From Bacteroides faecium (GTDB lineage: Bacteria > Bacteroidota > Bacteroidia > Bacteroidales > Bacteroidaceae), in assembly GCF_012113595.1 (NCBI RefSeq), contig NZ_CP050831.1, forward strand, positions 5,704,001-5,768,000: DNA of 64,000 nucleotides. The letters run 5' to 3'. This document shows positions 34,759-43,579 of the stretch, one piece after another. The translations under genes and the position numbers were made by a program. The notes under the pieces are model-generated. The model was not told the DNA's origin and ran no database searches. It worked only from the letters and a program-made list of their open reading frames with translations. Numbering within the stretch: position 1 is the first letter of the stretch; each line of letters opens with the position of its first letter.

Positions 34759-35615
34759 TGTTTTGTCAGGATAAAGTGTTTGTAAGGAACCGTGTAGACT
34801 GTTTCGTGGGATATGCAGTGATATTCATAGCCGTCTTCACCGTAACAGGTTCCGTGGTCGGAAAGGGCAATCACCAGTGTGTCGGCACGCTTCTGAAAAG
34901 CTTCAAACAAACGGGGCAACTGACTGTCGATATACCTCAATGCCGCCGCGTGCGATTCCTTATCGTCTTTCGTTTTACCTTTCACATAGTGACAGTTCGG
35001 GTAATGGATAGCGGAAAAGTTGATATACATGAATATACGTTTGTCCGCAGGGTAATTCTCCAGTTTCTTCAAGGCGAAATCAATCTGATTCTCCGTACTG
35101 TCGGGAGCCGTACAGCCAAAGGTCGGCAGCCAGTAGCTTTTCGTAAAATAACCGGGAAACACACGTCCCAGTTCATTACGTTTGCTAAAGAAATTCACGC
35201 CGCCTATGCAGATTGTCTCATATCCCTTATTGGCAAGGCTCTGCACGAAAGTAGCTTCCGTAAACGGATAACTGCCTTTGGGCGGGATACGTCCCGTCCC
35301 TGCCTGTACGGGGAAAAACAGCCATTTACGGCTACGTAAGGAATGAGGCTCTGCCGGTGAAGGGAGAAAGCCTGCAAAAATAGCAAAATGAGAGGGGTAA
35401 GTAAAATTCCCCGGCGCATGCCTTTTCTCCCACAAACCGCCGTGACTGTTCAGAACCGGCGTACCTCCGGCGGCTTCTTCCGCTTTACTCACATCGTAGC
35501 GCAACGTATCGAAGCAAAGCATAAGTATATCATGTGTCCCTACCACCCGGTTCATATCCATATCGGGATACTGGTTTTGTTCTCCGGCGGGCAGTTCATC
35601 TATCTGCATGGTCAT
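34755..35615 (-). CDS. STM4013/SEN3800-family hydrolase (alkaline phosphatase superfamily)
   Basis: A 286-residue protein of the sulphatase/alkaline-phosphatase superfamily. It shows a metal-binding start (ILMLCFDTLRYDV near residue 32), GNFTYPSHFAIFAGF (nucleophile region near residue 72; Thr or Ser), FMYINFSAIHYPN and VIALSDHGTCYGEDGYEYH. It has no signal peptide, so it probably acts in the cytoplasm on a phosphate or sulphate ester. It overlaps the 3' end of STM4014 by 20 bp and STM4012 by four bases. Confidence 0.85.
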   Translation of the reverse strand: MTMQIDELPAGEQNQYPDMDMNRVVGTHDILMLCFDTLRYDVSKAEEAAGGTPVLNSHGGLWEKRHAPGNFTYPSHFAIFAGFLPSPAEPHSLRSRKWLFFPVQAGTGRIPPKGSYPFTEATFVQSLANKGYETICIGGVNFFSKRNELGRVFPGYFTKSYWLPTFGCTAPDSTENQIDFALKKLENYPADKRIFMYINFSAIHYPNCHYVKGKTKDDKESHAAALRYIDSQLPRLFEAFQKRADTLVIALSDHGTCYGEDGYEYHCISHETVYTVPYKHFILTKQ

Positions 35616-36606
35616 ATTTCTTTTTTATTGTTCTTATCTGTCGGGTATAAATAGAATTGTGAGCGTACATATCCTGGTAAATGTGGTCGCCTTGTCCGTT
35701 GACTTCAATAATATAAGGAGTATCCGTTCCTCTTTCTATCAGTACATCTACTCCGGCATATCGCAAACCCAGTGTGCAGACGGCTTTCCTGCATAAGAGA
35801 TAAATCCGTTGGCGGACATCTTCTGACAAGGAAAGTTCGCTCCACAGGCGTGCGTTGTTATTCAAGTGCAGATTGGTAATGCTTCCCTTGCTACATCTGA
35901 CTACCACATAATCAATCTCTGTCTTTCCGCATACTACCCGAAGGTCATAATTTTCTCCTTGCAACTGCTCCTTAGGTATCCATTCTTCCAAAATAGCTCC
36001 GGTATGCATGACCGCTTCCGCCAATGGGAGAATATCTTTTTCCTTAGTCAGACGATGAATACGTTTTGTATTATGAATGATTCCGTCCACCTTTTGCAAG
36101 GTAGTATAAACCACCCATTTCTTCTGACGCGGCTGATAGCGGATTGCCATAATGCCGCCTGCTCCCGAACCATAACGGGGTTTCAGAAAACACCCCCTGC
36201 CGCAATCGGAAAGAGCTTGCACCAGTCCATCGAAAGCATGTAGAGCAGCCAACATCGGAGTCACACTCAAGTCATTAGCTAATAAAATCCGTTTGCCTTC
36301 CTTTTTATCAAGAGCCTGCAATAATGCATGAGGCGGATTCAAGAAATGCACATCGTCAGGCAGTGCCGTCTCGTCCAACCGCTGTAATACCGTTTTATAT
36401 TCTTCACTCAACAGAGCATATTTCAGAAAATCCGTTTCGCAGCTTACCCACGGTTCCAGTTTGACAACTGCCTGCCGCAATGACGGCAGGCAGTTGAACA
36501 ATTCTTCGTAAGTCATAAAGCGGACTCCCGTCTGCAAGCTCCTGCCGGCTTCGACAAAGTATTCGATGCGTTTGGACGGAGAGTTGCTGACAACGATTAT
36601 CTGCAT
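35596..36606 (-). CDS. STM4014-family protein, ATP-grasp-like
   Basis: 336 residues from ATG 36606 (MQIIVVSNSPSKRIEYFVEA). The N-terminal third is a pre-ATP-grasp Rossmann-like region. Later motifs fit an ATP-grasp ligase: CFLKPRYGSGAGGIMAIRY near residue 168, EEWIPKEQLQGENYDLRVVCG near residue 235, LRYAGVDVLIE and PYIIEVNGQGDH near the C-terminus, the last carrying Mg-binding Glu/Asn. It would form an amide or phosphoanhydride-activated bond. Five nt separate it from the STM4015 stop. Confidence 0.83.
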   Translation of the reverse strand: MQIIVVSNSPSKRIEYFVEAGRSLQTGVRFMTYEELFNCLPSLRQAVVKLEPWVSCETDFLKYALLSEEYKTVLQRLDETALPDDVHFLNPPHALLQALDKKEGKRILLANDLSVTPMLAALHAFDGLVQALSDCGRGCFLKPRYGSGAGGIMAIRYQPRQKKWVVYTTLQKVDGIIHNTKRIHRLTKEKDILPLAEAVMHTGAILEEWIPKEQLQGENYDLRVVCGKTEIDYVVVRCSKGSITNLHLNNNARLWSELSLSEDVRQRIYLLCRKAVCTLGLRYAGVDVLIERGTDTPYIIEVNGQGDHIYQDMYAHNSIYTRQIRTIKKKYDHADR

Positions 36607-36611
36607 TTCCC

Positions 36612-37685
36612 CTACTCCGTAATCATCGGGTAATACCACATTTCACCGTCGTCCTCATCAGCTTCTTCCGATTCTGCAATATCAATCTTCATCGGAAGTT
36701 CCTGCAACTTCTTCTTCATGCCCTTGCTCAAATAATTGTAGCGCATATTGATAAACTTCAAATGGGCAATCTTGTCCATATTGTCCAGCAAAAGTTGGGC
36801 ACCTTCATCTTTGAGGACACCTGCCGAAATATCCATTGTCTCCAATTGAGGAAGGATATCCGACTCCAGGAACATTTTTACAATCTCATCCTGTTCTTCC
36901 GAGTTCACGATGCCAAGATAAGTCAATTTCGGGAAACGCGTCTTTGAGAAAAGCGGACGGAATATCTCAATATCAGCTTCAAATCCGTAGTCTTCCACAC
37001 CGACATACAGAACCAGTTTTTCCAGATTCGGGAAATCAGACGCCAGAATATCCTCTACGACTTCCGTAGGAAGACCGCCACTGATAATCTCCAGTGAGCG
37101 CAATTCCGGACGTGAGGTTTGTCCCAGGCGCAGGCTATTCGTACCTTTTATTTTCAAGTCTTTCAATTTGGGCATAGCATCGAGCAACGGGCTGAGGTCT
37201 GCCTGTTCAATCCATGAGATTTCCTGTTCTTCCTGGTCGATATCTCCCCAAAATAAGCCTTCAATGTTTGCAAACTTATCTTTATTTTCGAGCATCCCTT
37301 TTAGTAAGGCGGAGCAATCTTCACCTTCATAGTCCCAGCAACCGATAGTGATTTGTTTATATTCGGGCAGATGTTTGTCTTTCAGAATCTTATCCAATAG
37401 CTGAACGTCGTTTTCGTATTCATCATAACTTAAAGTGTATTTCTTGGCTTCCACTTTCATCTCGCGTGCCGTTTCCTCTGCTGTTTCTACATAGCCTTTC
37501 TTTGTTTTCTCCGCAATAAGTTTATTGGCAGCTTTTTCGGCTTCTTCAGCAGTCGAATAGTTTTTTACTTGTGTCTGACCGTCTGTTCCCAGCTTGCCAT
37601 AATTAACGGTAACGTCTGTTCCGACTACATCTATACTCCAGAATTTCTGTGACTTAAAGTCTTGAAATACGAATACTCTTTTCAT
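36612..37685 (-). CDS. STM4015-family protein: WGR domain plus leucine-rich repeats
   Basis: 357 residues from ATG 37685 (MKRVFVFQDFKSQKFW). Residues about 1-70 are a clear WGR domain (VNYGKLGTDGQTQVKNYSTA, then a C-terminal KKGYVE). Residues about 150-335 contain ribonuclease-inhibitor-like leucine-rich repeats (PKLKDLKIKG, RSLEIISGG, LEKLVLYVG, LETMDISAG, LKFINMRYNYL). The tail is strongly acidic. WGR domains bind nucleic acid in PARPs and are found in many bacterial proteins of unknown role; LRRs mediate protein contact. It is the first gene of the operon and may act as a substrate-recognition scaffold, which is inference. Confidence 0.83.
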   Translation of the reverse strand: MKRVFVFQDFKSQKFWSIDVVGTDVTVNYGKLGTDGQTQVKNYSTAEEAEKAANKLIAEKTKKGYVETAEETAREMKVEAKKYTLSYDEYENDVQLLDKILKDKHLPEYKQITIGCWDYEGEDCSALLKGMLENKDKFANIEGLFWGDIDQEEQEISWIEQADLSPLLDAMPKLKDLKIKGTNSLRLGQTSRPELRSLEIISGGLPTEVVEDILASDFPNLEKLVLYVGVEDYGFEADIEIFRPLFSKTRFPKLTYLGIVNSEEQDEIVKMFLESDILPQLETMDISAGVLKDEGAQLLLDNMDKIAHLKFINMRYNYLSKGMKKKLQELPMKIDIAESEEADEDDGEMWYYPMITE

Positions 37686-37748
37686 AATACTGTTTTTAAT
37701 GGTTGATATTTGCTCATTCAAAGCGCCACAGCGCATGAACGATGCCTG

Positions 37749-37778
37749 CAAAAATAATTATTTTTCGCCACGTACAAA
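37749..37778 (-). promoter_or_regulatory. Promoter of the STM4015-4011 operon
   Basis: On the minus strand TTTG (37775-37778) and TATTTTTG (37749-37756) are 18 nt apart, a perfect Bacteroidetes -33/-7 pair. Transcription would start near 37742, about 57 nt before the STM4015 ATG. No 29-bp operator is present here. Confidence 0.65.
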
Positions 37779-37821
37779 GCAATCGCACACTAAACTTTCA
37801 AAACAGGGAGATATAAACAAG

Positions 37822-37853
37822 AAGGGCTGCCCCGTTTTTCCGGAGCAGCCCTT
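37822..37853 (-). terminator. Terminator after the OmpA-family gene
   Basis: The stem AAGGGCTGC / GCAGCCCTT (37822-37830 and 37845-37853) is 26 nt beyond the stop, followed on the minus strand by a T-rich stretch. Confidence 0.65.
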
Positions 37854-37878
37854 GCTATTCTGTTTCTATACTTCTGTA

Positions 37879-39006
37879 TTAATCTTCAATAGTACATATA
37901 CTTACGCGGTTCCAATCCGGTTCGGTAAACATGTCACCTACACCCTGACCTTCGGCAGTGATACGGGAAGCGTTAATCTTGTATTTATTGACCAGGATAG
38001 TCTTGACAGCTTCTGCACGTGCGGCAGCTATTCTTGCGTTGACTTCCACACTTCCTTCCGGAGAAGCGTATCCTTTGATAATCACTTTTGAATCAGGATA
38101 TTTCTTCATGTAAGAAGCTACACGTTCCACATTCGGCAACTGTGACGCATCTACTGATGAACGACCTTGTCTGAAAGTAATGATAGATTCCGGAACGCGG
38201 GCAGTCTTGACTACTGTTTCAACAGGAACGACCTTTGTACGACATTCTTCCAAGTCTTTCTGCAATCCGTTGATTCTTTGGTTGGCATTGTTCAATTCGT
38301 TGTCACGGTTGCTTACTTGTCCGCGAAGTGCATTGATAGAAGCGTTCAAATCGTCAATTTCGCCCTGGTTGTAGACTTTTACTTTGGTGAAATAATGGTT
38401 TCCGGTGCTTGTCTTGAAGTGATAAGTCAATCCGGCAGTCAGTTCAAACGCTGCGTTGTTCGCATTGAAACGGCTCTTTGCTTCGGGAAAATCACCTTGC
38501 ATATCATATACGATAGCAGGTTTGATTCCTAATGTCCATGCTTTCGTTTCACCGAGATTGAAATTGAAGTTCAATCCGAAACGGGTAGACCATGAGTTGT
38601 CATCTCCGTCACCATTTACATAATAATGCAACCAACCCATTCCGGCTACTGCTTCCACCTCAAACAAACGAGGCTGACCTTGATAACTTGCGAACAGGTT
38701 CATCAAATTAACCTTACCCAATAAACTGACATCCGAAGCATCGAAAGCCGTTTTACTCGGAGTGGTGTTGATATATCCCATTCCCTGGAATCCCAAACCG
38801 AAGATAGGAGTCAATTGTTTTGAGAACCCTACTCCGAAACCGGGACGCATACTCTTAAAGAAAGCGTTATGAGTAAGAGGGGTAATTGCTCCCGCATTTA
38901 CTTCAACAGACCAGTTGTCTGTAAACTTTGTACCTTCTACTACTGATTGGGCGTTTGCTGTAAATGCACCCAATACAAAAGCTAATAAAATAATAGATTT
39001 TTTCAT
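37879..39006 (-). CDS. OmpA-family outer-membrane protein
   Basis: 375 residues from ATG 39006 with a signal peptide (MKKSIILLAFVLGAFTANAQ). Residues about 30-215 form an outer-membrane beta-barrel-type domain. A short coiled-coil (DLNASINALRGQVSNRDNEL region) precedes the C-terminal OmpA domain (about 265-375), with peptidoglycan-binding motifs FRQGRSSVDASQ, IKGYASPEGSVEVN and the AAARAEAVK helix. It likely tethers the outer membrane to the cell wall. It shares a 31-nt upstream element with the next OMP gene. Confidence 0.92.
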   Translation of the reverse strand: MKKSIILLAFVLGAFTANAQSVVEGTKFTDNWSVEVNAGAITPLTHNAFFKSMRPGFGVGFSKQLTPIFGLGFQGMGYINTTPSKTAFDASDVSLLGKVNLMNLFASYQGQPRLFEVEAVAGMGWLHYYVNGDGDDNSWSTRFGLNFNFNLGETKAWTLGIKPAIVYDMQGDFPEAKSRFNANNAAFELTAGLTYHFKTSTGNHYFTKVKVYNQGEIDDLNASINALRGQVSNRDNELNNANQRINGLQKDLEECRTKVVPVETVVKTARVPESIITFRQGRSSVDASQLPNVERVASYMKKYPDSKVIIKGYASPEGSVEVNARIAAARAEAVKTILVNKYKINASRITAEGQGVGDMFTEPDWNRVSICTIED

Positions 39007-39111
39007 AATCAAATGTTTTTAAACTGTGATGTTTTGCTTGCTAAATCATTAGAAATGTTTTATGTGTTCCATGTCTAATTCTTTAGTTTATAATCAAATT
39101 CGTTATTTACA

Positions 39112-39142
39112 TTAAACAACATATCGTATAAAAAATTAGTTC
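39112..39142 (-). promoter_or_regulatory. Conserved upstream element of the OmpA-family gene, copy 1
   Basis: A 31-nt element on the minus strand beginning GAACTAATTTTTTATA and ending TGTTGTTTAA, 106 nt upstream of the ATG. It matches 29 of 31 positions of the element before the 39256 OMP gene. It could be a special promoter or a leader feature. Confidence 0.55.
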
Positions 39143-39255
39143 ATACGCCTATAGGCTAATTAACAACTATTCACTCATCGAAGCCACGATACGATTTCTA
39201 ACATAGAAACAGCGCTATGCCGGACTACGAAAGAGTATCCGGCATAGTACAAGAA

Positions 39256-39771
39256 TCAGAATTTATAACCGTAACCTAACATAATAATGACATTGTCATC
39301 ATGGGCAAACATGAATCGTGCTTCCGCATTTAAGAAACTATGCTCTGACAATGGCAATGATATACCACCGCCGAGATTAAAGGCAAATTTGGTGGTATTA
39401 TCCCTATCCACCTTCGCAGTCTGATCGGCAACTTCGACAGTCTGTTTCCCATAGAAATTATTCTGCATACCGATTCCCACAAGAGGATAGACAGAAAATC
39501 CCTGTCCGTCTTTGCTAAAGTTGAATACATAATGGAAGTTGATGTTTACATCCAGTCCCGTCACTTTATCTTTTGGAAAGAAAAATGTAAGGTCGGGAGC
39601 TATCCGAAGGTTATTGGCAATCACATAACGTCCTTGCGCCTGCAAGCCAAATCTTTCATAATTGGTCTGGTAACCAACACTTCCTAGCAATGAGCCCTCT
39701 CCTTTTTTCGTCTGTGCATTCACTCCGAAGGCTGCAAGAGCAACCATAACTAATAATAATAATTTTTTCAT
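39256..39771 (-). CDS. Small outer-membrane beta-barrel protein
   Basis: 171 residues from ATG 39771 with a signal peptide (MKKLLLLVMVALAAFGVNAQ). The rest alternates hydrophobic and polar residues and ends in an aromatic (GYGYKF), typical of an eight-stranded outer-membrane barrel of the OmpW/porin_family type. Function is unknown. It shares its upstream element with the OmpA-family gene 244 nt downstream, suggesting common control. Confidence 0.8.
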   Translation of the reverse strand: MKKLLLLVMVALAAFGVNAQTKKGEGSLLGSVGYQTNYERFGLQAQGRYVIANNLRIAPDLTFFFPKDKVTGLDVNINFHYVFNFSKDGQGFSVYPLVGIGMQNNFYGKQTVEVADQTAKVDRDNTTKFAFNLGGGISLPLSEHSFLNAEARFMFAHDDNVIIMLGYGYKF

Positions 39772-39842
39772 AATCAAGGTATTTTAGTTAGTAACATATT
39801 TTACTTCAAATAGAATATGTATATTCAATATTGCTATTCATC

Positions 39843-39873
39843 TTAAACAACATACCTTATAAAAAATTAGTTC
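39843..39873 (-). promoter_or_regulatory. Conserved upstream element of the small OMP gene, copy 2
   Basis: 29 of 31 positions match the element at 39112-39142; the differences are two bases in its centre. It lies 72 nt upstream of the ATG. Confidence 0.55.
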
Positions 39874-39974
39874 GCAGTCCGAAATCGGAATTAACATCAA
39901 TTTAAGATTTGAGAAATATAACAAAACTACTATTAGCAAACAAATTAGGAATAGAACATCACAAAAAGATGTCT

Positions 39975-40018
39975 TAAAAAGAAACGCTCAAACGGATTCG
40001 TATTACCGTTTGAGCGTT
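39975..40018 (-). terminator. Terminator of the AAA-ATPase gene
   Basis: A perfect 13-bp stem, AACGCTCAAACGG / CCGTTTGAGCGTT (39983-39995 and 40006-40018), followed on the minus strand by a T-rich run, 58 nt after the gene's stop. Confidence 0.85.
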
Positions 40019-40075
40019 ATTATTTGGTTTGAATTTATATATTATACTCTTATTTATCAGTTCATCAATTCCCAT

Positions 40076-41662
40076 TTATTCCTCTTCTTCCACTAGCCAA
40101 CGGCTCAAATTACGTTCTTCCTTGCTGAACTCCGCACCTATTTTCACCATACGGCAACCATTAGCGGTATAGGGTATAAGATAGCCGCGATTATCAATCT
40201 GTGCCAATGCTTCTTCTGCAGTACCATTCAGTTTGAATTCGAAGACGTAAACAGCATCAGCCGTTTTCACCACAGCGTCGGCACGTCCCAGAGCACTTTG
40301 TACTTCGGCATCAACAAACTGCCCCAATAATTTGAAAACAAGATAGAATACCACTTGGTAGTGGCGTTCCGTTTTGTCATTCAACTCGTAGGGGAAATCG
40401 GCAAAGAAAGCACGAAGACGGGTGAGGAAAGACTCGACATCTCCTGCCCTAAGTTCTTTTACAAATTGCCCGATATAGAAGGGAGCTCTCGATTCGTCCA
40501 ACGAAGTATAAAACGGAGTGATAAAATTAAGGAATCCATATTTCACTTCATCATTAGGATACCCCAATTTGTAGAGACGTAATTCTGTATCATATCCTTT
40601 GATAGTCAGATAGCCGCTTTGATAAATCATTGGCACGGGGTTGTCCACATCAGCACGGTCGTCGGTAAGAGAGGCGGCAGTCACTTCCAATCCGTCCAAT
40701 TCACGCAAATCATAATGCGTTTTCTTTAACATTTCAGCCAGAAAGGTGGGGGTACCGCTGGCAAACCAGTAGTTCTCAAACATTCCGCTCCTAAGCACGT
40801 TCAGAATACTGAACGGATTATACATGCCTTCCTTACGGAAATAGTTGAAATGGTATCCGTCATACATACGGGTGAGATACACCATGCAGTCTTCTCTTGT
40901 CAAACTGTTCCTTTCTGCCAACCGTTCCAGTTCCGGGACGAAATTGGCTTCAATTTCTGGACGGGTCATGCCACAGAGAGCATTGTATTGTGGGTCGAAA
41001 CTAATATCTATCAGTTGGTTGAGGGTACTGAATATACCCATTTGAGCAAATTTGGTAACTCCGGTGATAAAGACGAAACGCAACCATGGGTCAGCTGATT
41101 TCAATACAGTATAGAAAGCCGTGAGCATTTCGCGAAACTTATCTTGTAACTCCGGGTTATGCATAGCACGAAGCAACGGTTTATCATATTCATCAATAAG
41201 AACAACCACACCGCGACCTGTTTGTCGATAAGCTTCTTTAATGACTTGCATGAAACGACCGGAATAACTCAAACCTTCCTCATTGGTTCCATAGATTTTT
41301 TCCCAACTACGAAGTTGCAATTCGAGCCCATTCTTCAACCCTTCAATATCAGAATAATCCTCAGCATTGAGGTCGAGATGTAGTACAGCGTGCTCATTCC
41401 ATTCTGTTTCAAACTGCTCAATGGCAAGTCCTTTAAAAAGTTCCTTTTTTCCACAGAAATATGCTTCCAATGTAGAAAGCAGCAGACTTTTGCCGAAACG
41501 ACGCGGGCGGCTAAGGAAATACGGATTGCCCGTTGAGGCAAGTTCGTAGACAAATGCCGTTTTGTCGACATATAAATAACCGTCGCGACGGAGTCTTTCA
41601 AAACTCTGTATTCCAATAGGAAGATTGCGCCGGGGAGCTTTCAAACGGTCAATAATATCCAT
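40076..41662 (-). CDS. AAA-ATPase-like / PD-(D/E)XK nuclease-like protein (PF09820/PF08011)
   Basis: A 528-residue protein of a family greatly expanded in gut Bacteroides. The N-terminal AAA-ATPase-like domain has the loop FLSRPRRFGKSLLLS (P-loop variant, about residue 52) and VVLIDEYDKPLL near residue 150. The C-terminal PDDEXK_9 domain has the catalytic strand AVYVFEFKLNG near residue 470 and QIDNRGYL. Function is unproven; a role in defence or mobile-element biology has been suggested for such fusions. It is transcribed alone, with its own -7 box (TATCTTTG, complement of 41693-41700) and terminator. Confidence 0.88.
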   Translation of the reverse strand: MDIIDRLKAPRRNLPIGIQSFERLRRDGYLYVDKTAFVYELASTGNPYFLSRPRRFGKSLLLSTLEAYFCGKKELFKGLAIEQFETEWNEHAVLHLDLNAEDYSDIEGLKNGLELQLRSWEKIYGTNEEGLSYSGRFMQVIKEAYRQTGRGVVVLIDEYDKPLLRAMHNPELQDKFREMLTAFYTVLKSADPWLRFVFITGVTKFAQMGIFSTLNQLIDISFDPQYNALCGMTRPEIEANFVPELERLAERNSLTREDCMVYLTRMYDGYHFNYFRKEGMYNPFSILNVLRSGMFENYWFASGTPTFLAEMLKKTHYDLRELDGLEVTAASLTDDRADVDNPVPMIYQSGYLTIKGYDTELRLYKLGYPNDEVKYGFLNFITPFYTSLDESRAPFYIGQFVKELRAGDVESFLTRLRAFFADFPYELNDKTERHYQVVFYLVFKLLGQFVDAEVQSALGRADAVVKTADAVYVFEFKLNGTAEEALAQIDNRGYLIPYTANGCRMVKIGAEFSKEERNLSRWLVEEEE

Positions 41663-41915
41663 AATTTCTTCTCTTTACAAATGAATACTTTGCAAAGATA
41701 ACAAATCTTGCAGTGAATCGGTTATCTGACAAGGGTTTTATTATCCTGCTTCGTGAAGTTTCAGACAAGTAGGAAGTATGCATTCAAAGTCTATTTGTAA
41801 GATTTAATCGCCTGGTCATAATGTCAACTATTATCACCATAAATAATAAAGTCCCTACACTTAAGAAAAAGGTAATACAAAAAAGGCAACAACTTACTAC
41901 TTAAAGGTTAATTGA

Positions 41916-41972
41916 GTTATTAATAAATACTGTGACCGTTTATTATAAACGTCCCCTCCGTTTATTATAAAC
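41916..41972. repeat. 22-bp-period palindrome array, family GTTTATTATAAAC (second locus)
   Basis: Two exact copies of GTTTATTATAAAC at 41938-41950 and 41960-41972 are 22 bp apart. A degenerate third copy, GTTATTAATAAAT, sits exactly 22 bp upstream at 41916-41928. The 13-mer is identical to that in the hisH-hisA array 28 kb away, but the spacers differ. Confidence 0.82.
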
Positions 41973-42014
41973 TTTAAAATCCGGATTTGTATATTTAGCA
42001 TCAATAATATGCAA

Positions 42015-42050
42015 CAAAAAAGGCTGCAAACTCTGTAAAGTTTGCAACCT
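42015..42050 (-). terminator. Terminator of the cupin/CMD gene
   Basis: The stem GGCTGCAAACT / AGTTTGCAACC (42022-42032 and 42039-42049, one G-T pair) is followed on the minus strand by a run of seven T. It lies 227 nt beyond the stop codon. Confidence 0.75.
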
Positions 42051-42276
42051 TTGGGGTATATCTGCCGTTCTATCCTTTAGTATAAGCTAAGGGAATAAGC
42101 TAAGTTCGTTGTAATATTATACTTTTTTCTATCCATTCTATATTCATATTCCAGTTATTTTTTCATTCATTATTCATTGGTTTCATCCTTTTCCGGACTA
42201 CAAATATACGAAATAAAAAAGCATTTGTCAAGTCCCGGATAAGTTTTAATCACTTGTTATCGAGGATGCTCTTTTT

Positions 42277-43485
42277 TTACTTTTCCGGAATCACTTCATT
42301 CAGACAAGCTATGGCATTGAGTGTACGCGGATAGCCGATGTAGGGCAATAGTTGTGTGACGACAGCCAATAACGTATCTTTATTATTCCCTACGTTGACA
42401 TTTCCCTGTATATGTCCTTTTATTTGTGACTCACAACCGCCTAAGGAAACAAGAATTGAGAACGTAATCAATTCGCGTGTCTTCACATTCAGTCCGCTAC
42501 GTGTCTGATAGTCTCCGAAACAATTGGCGGAGAGATAACGCTGGATATGCTTCTGATTCTCGGGAGCGTTCTTATGCATCTGTTCTATCCGTTCACCGAA
42601 AATGGATTTCTGCAACTCCAACCCTTTGTCGAAACGGGTTTCGGATGATACAACCGATTGTCCCTCTAAAGGAAGACGTACACCACGGGCAAGCAATATA
42701 CCATTAGTAAGACCGATAAAATCTCTCACCTTAGCCATGCCTGCATAAGCTACTGCCTGATAAAGGATTTCCTTCACTTCTATCGGGGTAATGCCTTCAT
42801 TAAGGGCGCTTTCGAGTGTGATACGGTATTCAGCCTGTGCCTGCGAAGCTATATTGGACGCCAAGGTTACCATAAGGCGGGTTTTAGTATCCAAGTCACC
42901 ATATTCCTGCACCTCTTTTGTAAAATTACCAAATATTCCGTCCAATTCGGAGTCGGTAGCTTTTAGTCCGGTTGCCACGTTGTCTTTTGTAGCTTCGGCA
43001 TATTGTTGGTCGCTCACACGTTCCAGCCATGTATTCTTGTTGGTCTGCGGATTACATTCGATAGCCAGATGCGAGAACCAGCTATCGGGGGCGGCACCGT
43101 GCCAATGTTCGATGTTTGGAGCGATTTCAACCACATCACCGGGAAGTAAGCGACGTGATGCTTTACCACGTTCCTGATAATATCCCACACCGCCGACGGC
43201 AATCAGGATTTGTCCGCCCGTATGGCTGTGCCAGTTATTGCGGCAACCGGGTTCAAAAGTAACGTTGGACATGGGGACATTCAAGTCTTTGTTACTAGTC
43301 AGCCGCGCCAGCCAGGATTCTCCTGTGAAATACTGTTTGAATCCTACATTCTCCTCTCCTATCGGAAATGCGCTGATGTTTTGAGGTACTTCTTCTTTTT
43401 TCATATTCTGTGCATTTAATGAATTATATCCGAAAAACGTTATTAATGCAACTACTAAAGTAACAATTAATTTCTTCATGTTCAT
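42277..43485 (-). CDS. Exported cupin plus carboxymuconolactone-decarboxylase-like protein
   Basis: A 402-residue protein with a signal peptide (about residues 1-25, ending NSLNAQN). Residues about 60-150 form a cupin domain with the metal-binding NNWHSHTGGQILIAVGG and IAPNIEHWHGA. Two carboxymuconolactone decarboxylase/AhpD-like regions follow (about 190-280 and 300-390). Cys occurs in the second (VSLGGCESQIKGH), but the AhpD CxxC motif is absent. It may use peroxides, quinones or lactones in the periplasm. It has the 29-bp operator and a TATTTTTG box upstream. Confidence 0.85.
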   Translation of the reverse strand: MNMKKLIVTLVVALITFFGYNSLNAQNMKKEEVPQNISAFPIGEENVGFKQYFTGESWLARLTSNKDLNVPMSNVTFEPGCRNNWHSHTGGQILIAVGGVGYYQERGKASRRLLPGDVVEIAPNIEHWHGAAPDSWFSHLAIECNPQTNKNTWLERVSDQQYAEATKDNVATGLKATDSELDGIFGNFTKEVQEYGDLDTKTRLMVTLASNIASQAQAEYRITLESALNEGITPIEVKEILYQAVAYAGMAKVRDFIGLTNGILLARGVRLPLEGQSVVSSETRFDKGLELQKSIFGERIEQMHKNAPENQKHIQRYLSANCFGDYQTRSGLNVKTRELITFSILVSLGGCESQIKGHIQGNVNVGNNKDTLLAVVTQLLPYIGYPRTLNAIACLNEVIPEK

Positions 43486-43512
43486 AGTCTAATTGTTTTA
43501 AAATTAATAACA

Positions 43513-43579
43513 CAAAAATACGAAGTTATAGCCTTACAAGACTGATACAAATTACAGAAGTTAGTACCATTATTACAGA
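43513..43579 (-). promoter_or_regulatory. Regulon operator and promoter of the cupin/CMD gene
   Basis: The minus strand reads TCTGTAAT-AATGGTACTAACT-TCTGTAAT over 43579-43551, then exactly 30 nt, then TATTTTTG (43520-43513). The distal half-site overlaps the stop codon of the EamA gene (43573-43575). Confidence 0.85.

Larger units (their letters stand above)
41663..42276. other. 614-nt intergenic stretch
   Basis: It holds the AAA gene promoter, a palindrome array at 41916-41972, the terminator of the cupin gene at 42015-42050, and AT-rich sequence without coding character. The array is outside the transcribed region of both neighbours as far as can be judged. Confidence 0.6.

Noticed and set aside
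37686..37878. RiPP precursor peptide beside the STM4015 operon
   Set aside because: No small ORF with a ribosome-binding site or Cys/Gly-rich core is visible in the flanks.
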